NCBI RefSeq assembly: GCF_007992435.1
Contig: NZ_BKAG01000022.1
Location: 42,423-106,422 of the forward strand
Direction of reading: 5' to 3'
Origin: Prosthecobacter gellanilyticus
Lineage (GTDB): Bacteria; Verrucomicrobiota; Verrucomicrobiia; Verrucomicrobiales; Verrucomicrobiaceae
DNA: 64,000 bases
A program made the translations under genes and the position numbers. Shown piece by piece: positions 59,183-64,000 of the stretch; position 1 is the stretch's first letter; the number at the start of each line of letters is the position of its first letter. The notes below the pieces were generated by a model, which searched no databases, was not told where the DNA came from, and saw only the letters and a program-made list of their open reading frames with translations.

Positions 59183-60361
59183 ATGTTCCGCCTCTCCGGT
59201 ATCGCTGCTTCTCTCCTTGTCTTCGTGGCCCTCGTCCAGGCGCAGGCGCAAACTCCGGCTGCAACTCCGGCTCCGGCTGGAGGCGACTGGATTCATTCGC
59301 GCGGTGATGAGGCGATGCAGGGGCGTTCCCCGGTGGAACTGCGCTTCCCGCTGGAGCTGGCCTGGCAGCACTCCATGATGGAAAAGCCGAAAGGCCAGGC
59401 AGAAATGCTGGTGAGCAGCGCCGTGGTGCGTGCGGGCAAGGTGTATGTGGGCTGCAAGGACGGCAAATTCCGCTGCCTGGACCTAACCAAAGGTGAGAAA
59501 ATATGGGAGGCGGAGGGCAAGGGCGCTTTTGATGGAGCGGCTTCCTTTGCAGGCGAGCTTGTGGTGGCAGGCTGCCAGGATGGTTTTGTCTATGCCTGGA
59601 ATGCCGAGACGGGCAAGGAAGCCTGGAAGTATGAGACCGAGGCGGAGATCCACGCGGCGGCGAACACCTGGACGGATCCCGCCACGCAGGCGCAAAAGAT
59701 CCTCATCGGCAGTTATGACTACAAGGTCTACTGCCTGGATGCGAAGACTGGCAAGCAGGACTGGGCGGCGGAGACGGGCTATTATATCAATGGTGGTTCG
59801 GCGGTGGGAGATGGCAAAGTGGTCTTTGGCGGCTGTGACAGCGTGCTGCACGTGCATGATGTGAAGACGGGCAAGGAGGAGCGCCAGATCGAGGTCGGCG
59901 CTTACATCGGCAACAACGTGGCGATCTCGGATGGCGTGATCTACGTGTCCCACTATGGCAATCACGTGGGCGCCTACAACATGGCGGATGGCGCCAAGGT
60001 CTGGGAGTATGGTGAGCGTGAGTTTGAATACTACGCAGCTCCGGCGATCTGGGAAAAGGCGGTGTTCTGTGGCGGTCGTGACAAGCGCTTCCATGCCATC
60101 GACCGCACCACGGGCGCGAAGCTGTGGGAGTATCGCTGCCGCGACCGCATCGACAGCAGCGCGGTGATTTGTGCCGGCAAAGTGGCGGTCTTCGGCGCTG
60201 ATGACGGTTATGTGTATGCGCTCGACACCAAGGACGGCAAGGAGGTCTGGCAGTATGAGGTCGGCGCTCCGGTGAAGACCTCGCCTGCCGTGGCCGGTGA
60301 TTATGTGATCTTCGGCGCGGATGACGGGAAGGTGTATTGCTTCAAGTCGGCGAAGCAGTAA
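59183..60361 (+). CDS. Exported PQQ-type beta-propeller repeat protein
   Basis: 392 residues from ATG 59183. Signal peptide FRLSGIAASLLVFVALVQAQAQ and an Ala/Thr/Pro linker, then about seven PQQ/WD-like blades with the recurring GKVYVGCKDGKFRCLDLTKGEKIW pattern (G-x-V-Y-x-G...D-G-x...A-x-D...G-K-x-x-W). Similar to PQQ-binding-like beta-propeller proteins such as BamB. Enzyme activity is not indicated. Periplasmic; partner unknown. Confidence 0.82.
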   Translation: MFRLSGIAASLLVFVALVQAQAQTPAATPAPAGGDWIHSRGDEAMQGRSPVELRFPLELAWQHSMMEKPKGQAEMLVSSAVVRAGKVYVGCKDGKFRCLDLTKGEKIWEAEGKGAFDGAASFAGELVVAGCQDGFVYAWNAETGKEAWKYETEAEIHAAANTWTDPATQAQKILIGSYDYKVYCLDAKTGKQDWAAETGYYINGGSAVGDGKVVFGGCDSVLHVHDVKTGKEERQIEVGAYIGNNVAISDGVIYVSHYGNHVGAYNMADGAKVWEYGEREFEYYAAPAIWEKAVFCGGRDKRFHAIDRTTGAKLWEYRCRDRIDSSAVICAGKVAVFGADDGYVYALDTKDGKEVWQYEVGAPVKTSPAVAGDYVIFGADDGKVYCFKSAKQ

Positions 60362-60380
60362 CACGTATGGAAGTCGCGGA

Positions 60381-60540
60381 GCGTCCTGGAGTGCGCCGGT
60401 CCTCCGGCGCTTTGGAAGGCCTAACCAAATGGTTCGCGCAAGCTGTCGTCGAAGGTCAGTTGAGGTCAATCCGCCTTTAGAAAGGTGCAGATCACTCACT
60501 TCGCCGAAGAGCGCCAGAGGGCAGGCGCACTCCAGGACGC
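60381..60540. repeat. Interspersed repeat with GCGTCCTGGAGTGCGC inverted ends
   Basis: GCGTCCTGGAGTGCGC (60381-60396) recurs as its exact complement at 60525-60540, enclosing 128 bases with CCGGTCCTCCGGCGC and GAGCGCCAGAGGGC. It lies between convergent genes, where no coding sequence is seen, and contains one TTTGGTTAGG motif (60420-60429, minus strand). Confidence 0.65.
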
Positions 60541-60572
60541 TGGCGCGCTGTTCTAGAGGCCGCGGGGCGTGC

Positions 60573-61442
60573 TTAACTCTTCCCCAGCGCGTGGCCGATG
60601 ATCCGGTCGATGTGGGTGATGGGGAGGGAGTAGTGGCCGTCTTCCTCCAGCCAGTGGGTGGTCACGCGGGGCATGATCTTGGAGATCTGCTCGCTGTATT
60701 TCCAGGAGATGTTCCGGTCCTCCTTGCCGTGCCAGAAGTGGATGAGGGTGCCGATCTGGCCGACTTCAAAACCCCACTCGCTAAGATAGATGTCCGCATC
60801 TGAGATGACCATGCGCGGGCCGCGGCTCAGGGCCTCGATGATGCCCTGGCGGACCACGCTGAAGAAGTGCGGATCCGCGAGCACGCGGCGGTCTTCCTTG
60901 CCGAGCATGGGCATGAACCATTTCAGCGGAGCGCGGTCTGGCTGGCCGCTGGAGATGACCTTTCCCATCCGGAGCACAAGGGCGAGCAGGCCGGGGAAGG
61001 GGCCGCGCAGATGGATCATGAGCCGGTAGACCCAGGACACGTGCTGGTAGCCGAGGAACTTGAGCGGTGGCGCTCCGCAGCAGATGGTGGCGGTCAGGAC
61101 GCGCTCGGGCATGGCCTTGGCGGTGACCAGAACATAGGGGCCGCCACCCGACCAGCCGAGGACATGAAACTTGTCCGCGCCAACATGCGCGGCCAGCTGG
61201 TCCAGCGTGTCCGGCCAGTCCATGAGGGTGCGCTTCGGCTGGAACTCGGAGAGGCCGATGCCGGGACGATCCGGGGCGATGATGCGCAGTCCGTATTTCT
61301 TCGCCGTTTCGTCAATGAGCGCGCCCTGCACGCGGGCACTGGGCCAGCCATGATAGTAAAACATCACGGTGCCCTGCGGATCCCCGTATTCAGCATAGCC
61401 GAGGATGAGTCCGTTTTTGAGCTTAAGCGTGTGATCTGGCAT
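60573..61442 (-). CDS. Alpha/beta hydrolase fold protein
   Basis: 289 residues from ATG 61442, no signal. YHGWPSARVQG takes the oxyanion HG position; nucleophile Ser in GWSGGGPYV (~97); Asp in HFWHGKEDRNI (~244); His in EEDGHYSLP (~272). The arrangement is that of proline iminopeptidase/haloperoxidase-like hydrolases. Substrate unknown. The stop of the divergent-side LOG gene lies 65 bases upstream. Confidence 0.82.
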   Translation of the reverse strand: MPDHTLKLKNGLILGYAEYGDPQGTVMFYYHGWPSARVQGALIDETAKKYGLRIIAPDRPGIGLSEFQPKRTLMDWPDTLDQLAAHVGADKFHVLGWSGGGPYVLVTAKAMPERVLTATICCGAPPLKFLGYQHVSWVYRLMIHLRGPFPGLLALVLRMGKVISSGQPDRAPLKWFMPMLGKEDRRVLADPHFFSVVRQGIIEALSRGPRMVISDADIYLSEWGFEVGQIGTLIHFWHGKEDRNISWKYSEQISKIMPRVTTHWLEEDGHYSLPITHIDRIIGHALGKS

Positions 61443-61507
61443 TCGGGGGCAGCCGCAAAGACTAGGCGAAAGGCACCGCTGCGCAAGACGAGGTTCTGCG
61501 GCGGAGA

Positions 61508-62350
61508 TTAAAGGCTTTTCTCACCCAGGAGAGCGCTGCTGTCCGGGGTGGTTTCACGCACCAGGCCGAACTGTTTCACCGCTTTGTCCTGGAGATGCTC
61601 GATGGCTTCCTCCACACTGTCTGTCCAGCAGATGAGGTCGATGTCTTCCGGGCTGATGGTGGAGCCTTTGAGCATGTGATTCACAAGGTCACGCATCTCG
61701 CTCCAGTATTCCGTGCCCATGACGACGACGGGGAAGTTCCGCACCTTCTTGGTCTGGATGAGGGTGAGTGCCTCAAACATCTCGTCCAGTGTGCCGAAGC
61801 CGCCGGGCATGATGACGAAGCCGTAGCTGTATTTCATGAGCAGCACCTTGCGCACAAAGAAAAACTTCATGTTCACCCAGCGGTCGAGCCAGGGGTTGTG
61901 CTTCTGCTCGAAGGGCAGCTCGATGTTGCAGCCGACGCTGCGCCCTCCGACATCCTTGGCGCCGCGGTTGGCTGCCTCCATGATGCCGGGGCCGCCGCCG
62001 GTCATGACGGTGAATCCCATGCGCGCGATCTCCGCGCCGAGTTTGCGGGCGAGCTTGTAATACGGGTGGTTCTCCTCAAAGCGTGCCGAACCAAAGACGG
62101 TGATGCACGGCCCCACGAAATGCAGGGCACGGAAGCCTTTCATAAACTCCCAAGCCACGCTGAAGATCTGGCGCAGCTCTTCCAGTCGGCGGTTGGGGCC
62201 GCGTAGAAGCGAGCGGTCGATCAACTGGCTGGAGAAAATTTTTTCAGCACGCTGTTCCTCGGGTGTTGGCTTGAGGTTCTCAACGGATGGCAGAGGTCCT
62301 GAGAGCTGTTCTTTCTCTTTCCTTTGCAGGGGCGGCTGGGGAGCAATCAT
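61508..62350 (-). CDS. LOG family protein (cytokinin riboside 5'-monophosphate phosphoribohydrolase-like)
   Basis: 280 residues from ATG 62350 (longer open frame upstream lacks homology). Rossmann-like LOG domain from ~90: VFGSARF, GFTVMTGGGPGIMEAANRGAKD and the signature PGGFGTLDEMFE (~195). LOG proteins cleave nucleoside 5'-monophosphates to base and ribose-5-phosphate, and were once annotated as lysine decarboxylases. The N-terminal ~80-residue helical extension fits the larger TIGR00730-type group. Confidence 0.85.
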   Translation of the reverse strand: MIAPQPPLQRKEKEQLSGPLPSVENLKPTPEEQRAEKIFSSQLIDRSLLRGPNRRLEELRQIFSVAWEFMKGFRALHFVGPCITVFGSARFEENHPYYKLARKLGAEIARMGFTVMTGGGPGIMEAANRGAKDVGGRSVGCNIELPFEQKHNPWLDRWVNMKFFFVRKVLLMKYSYGFVIMPGGFGTLDEMFEALTLIQTKKVRNFPVVVMGTEYWSEMRDLVNHMLKGSTISPEDIDLICWTDSVEEAIEHLQDKAVKQFGLVRETTPDSSALLGEKSL

Positions 62351-62484
62351 GGTCGTTACAATAGATGAGAGTGTGAAAGGCCCTTGAAGATTCAAAAATT
62401 CAGCACTGAGCTTGGTTCTTTTTATGCTGATTGTGCCAGCACCATGATTGACTTGCCGCTGCCACTTCACACCATGGGTGTCTC

Positions 62485-62916
62485 ATGGGACTTTTCGATC
62501 TACTCGCCAAACAAGCCATCGGTAGCGTTTTCGGAGGCGGCCAAAAGCCTGCCGACATGCTGTCATCTCTCCTCAATGAAGCGGGAGGTCTTCCCGGCTT
62601 GATGCAAAAATTTCAAGAAGCCGGTCTGCAGGACAAGTTTGCCTCGTGGGTGTCCACCGGGCCGAACGAAAGCGTGCAGCCTGACCAGCTCGAGGCGGCC
62701 TTTGGTGCCGGTCAGATCGCGGATCTCGCCAAGAAGGTTGGCATTGATTCCGGCACACTGCTGCCGCTGCTGAGCCAGTTCCTGCCGCAGATCATCGACA
62801 AACTCACTCCTGATGGCGTGGTGGACAATCCGCATCCCTCCACCGACCAGCTGCAGAGCGTGATCAGCAGCGTGATGAAGGGCGGCCTGGGCGGATTGTT
62901 TGGTGGTCGCTCATAA
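62485..62916 (+). CDS. YidB family protein
   Basis: 143 residues from ATG 62485. Starts GLFDLLAKQAIGSVFGGGQ and continues GGLPGLMQKFQEAGLQDKFASWVSTGPNESVQPDQLEAAFG, GLGGLFGG at the end: the YidB/DUF937 pattern. Function uncharacterised; some members are small stress-associated or toxin-like proteins. It is followed 24 bases later by the next gene. Confidence 0.85.
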   Translation: MGLFDLLAKQAIGSVFGGGQKPADMLSSLLNEAGGLPGLMQKFQEAGLQDKFASWVSTGPNESVQPDQLEAAFGAGQIADLAKKVGIDSGTLLPLLSQFLPQIIDKLTPDGVVDNPHPSTDQLQSVISSVMKGGLGGLFGGRS

Positions 62917-62940
62917 CTCGTATCGTCTCCCGCTTCATTC

Positions 62941-63978
62941 ATGTCCACTGACGTCAAGATCTCCAAGAAAAAGGAATTCCTGCCTTTCACGGATGATCTG
63001 GAGACCTATCTGGACCAGTTTGGCCGGCGCTATTCGCTGCCGGCCACCTATCAGGATCTGCTGGGGTTTGCGGAGAGCTACTCGCTGGATGACAAGAATG
63101 GCAATCCGACCCACTGGGCCACCGTTCTGTATCCGCCGCATGTACAGCAGGATCTGTATCCGCGGCTGACCAGCATCTACTCCCTGCTGCGCACGGGGGA
63201 CCTGCACGCGGTGCCGCATCTGTACGTGGAGCGTGTGGACTTCTGCGAGTTCGGAAACTCGCGGCCTTTCCGTGTGCGCGTGGTGAACCAGTATAACGAC
63301 AACTATGACCACCTCTATGTGAAGCGCGCGGATGCCTCCCGTGTGTATGGCCTGGAGCTGGAGCATTTGCTGTCACCAAACCGGATCAACTACCTTGCGC
63401 ACAGCGGCACGCTGGTGGAGGAGCACATCGCCGGCATCCCCGGGGATGCTTTCATCCGTGACTATCTGGACCGGCCGGACATCAACGAGGTGCGCATCGC
63501 CAAGGAGTTTGTGAAGTTCAGCGAGCGCTGCTTCATCCGCCTGCTGGGGGACATGCGCAGCTACAACTACGTGATCGACATCACGCCGGACTTTGAGGAC
63601 GTGCAGTATCGCGTGCGTGCCATCGACTTCGACCAGCAGAGTTATGAAGGCCGGCGGAGCCTTTATCTGCCGCAGTTTTTCAAGGAGAACAACCCGGTGG
63701 TCTGGCTGTGCTCGAAGAACCTGAACCTGGCCACCGTGAGGCAGTATCAGGACGAGGAGCGCACGCTCATCGCCCGCCGCTACATCAGCGAGCATCAGCG
63801 CATCCACCTGCTGCTGGACTGCATGAAACGGAATCCCCGCGAGCCTGAGAACAAGATGCAGCAACTGGCCCGTGAGCTGGGTGAGTATCACCAGACCAAG
63901 CGTTTTGACTCCTGCACCAGCATGGGAGATGTGGTGGAGCGGAACCTGGAGATCACGCTGGGCAGGCATCTGACGTGA
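62941..63978 (+). CDS. Conserved hypothetical protein, 345 residues
   Basis: From ATG 62941. Soluble, many aromatic and acidic residues: EFLPFTDDLETYLDQFGRRY, NDNYDHLYVKRADASRVYGLELEHLLSP, YNYVIDITPDFEDVQYRVRAIDFDQQSYEGRR. The AIDFDQQ stretch after YNYVIDITPD recalls a kinase-like metal-binding D-F-D, but no P-loop or HxD motif is clear, so I do not assign a fold. Probably co-transcribed with the YidB-family gene. Confidence 0.7.
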   Translation: MSTDVKISKKKEFLPFTDDLETYLDQFGRRYSLPATYQDLLGFAESYSLDDKNGNPTHWATVLYPPHVQQDLYPRLTSIYSLLRTGDLHAVPHLYVERVDFCEFGNSRPFRVRVVNQYNDNYDHLYVKRADASRVYGLELEHLLSPNRINYLAHSGTLVEEHIAGIPGDAFIRDYLDRPDINEVRIAKEFVKFSERCFIRLLGDMRSYNYVIDITPDFEDVQYRVRAIDFDQQSYEGRRSLYLPQFFKENNPVVWLCSKNLNLATVRQYQDEERTLIARRYISEHQRIHLLLDCMKRNPREPENKMQQLARELGEYHQTKRFDSCTSMGDVVERNLEITLGRHLT

Positions 63979-64000
63979 GGTGCTCTGGTGCTGGCTCAGT

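Noticed and set aside
4000..61000. Hexamer GTTAGG/CCTAAC as an enriched motif
   Set aside because: About twenty copies were found, at or below chance for this composition; only the longer TTTGGTTAGG word stands out.
1..64000. CRISPR array
   Set aside because: No regularly spaced 20-40 base direct repeats were seen; the repeats present are dyads or single tandem pairs.

Overview
The window looks like a chromosomal segment of a G+C-rich member of the Verrucomicrobiota, probably close to Prosthecobacter/Verrucomicrobium. This is inferred from gene content, not from a database search. The clues are a repeat-rich surface protein with a LEPxIAPA-type N-terminus, giant choice-of-anchor-D/Calx-beta and TPR exported proteins, many small exported proteins of a restricted type, and several families of intergenic palindromic repeats.

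Layout. 1-9.0 kb is core genome: a glycoside hydrolase/glycosyltransferase fusion (cut by the left edge), the repeat-rich surface protein, then prs, rplY, pth, rpsF and aroA. 9.0-35.5 kb is accessory and patchy. 9.2-14.6 kb holds small exported or lipoprotein genes, one convincing integron-type attC site directly behind a cassette-like gene, and a row of broken genes for DNA-acting proteins (GIY-YIG, endo/exonuclease/phosphatase family, HhH/PHP). An intact UvrA2-type gene follows, then a DUF72 gene with an amber codon and a DnaE fragment that runs in frame into a thrombospondin-type-3 surface protein. Behind that lies a secreted putative nuclease toxin with a tightly linked putative immunity gene. 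26.9-34.1 kb is visibly more A+T rich. It carries a 1251-residue membrane-anchored NACHT NTPase with an FGE/SUMF1-like segment (a defence candidate), a Lys-rich small protein, an excisionase-like HTH protein, and a tyrosine recombinase of unusual active-site sequence next to tRNA-Ala(CGC). The 3' end of that tRNA is duplicated 1.4 kb downstream, around a small island with a second, degenerate attC-like structure.

35.5-64 kb returns to core style: small exported proteins, membrane proteins, a glycogen-synthase-type GT4 enzyme, hydrolases, two paralogous Calx-beta surface proteins in tandem, a 2137-residue TPR protein, a prepilin-like protein, a PQQ-type beta-propeller, a LOG-family protein and a YidB-family protein.

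Most notable for follow-up: four small exported proteins (35.8, 36.2, 39.2 and 57.8 kb) share a G-Y-V-x-T-P-x-P-x-F-S-G-A-G-T signature. Two of them also share a 50-bp upstream leader, and three share a 3' hairpin. A ten-base motif, TTTGGTTAGG, occurs at least six times in the core parts of the window. Single-base indels, several in homopolymers, are concentrated between 11 and 21 kb, while the core genes are intact.
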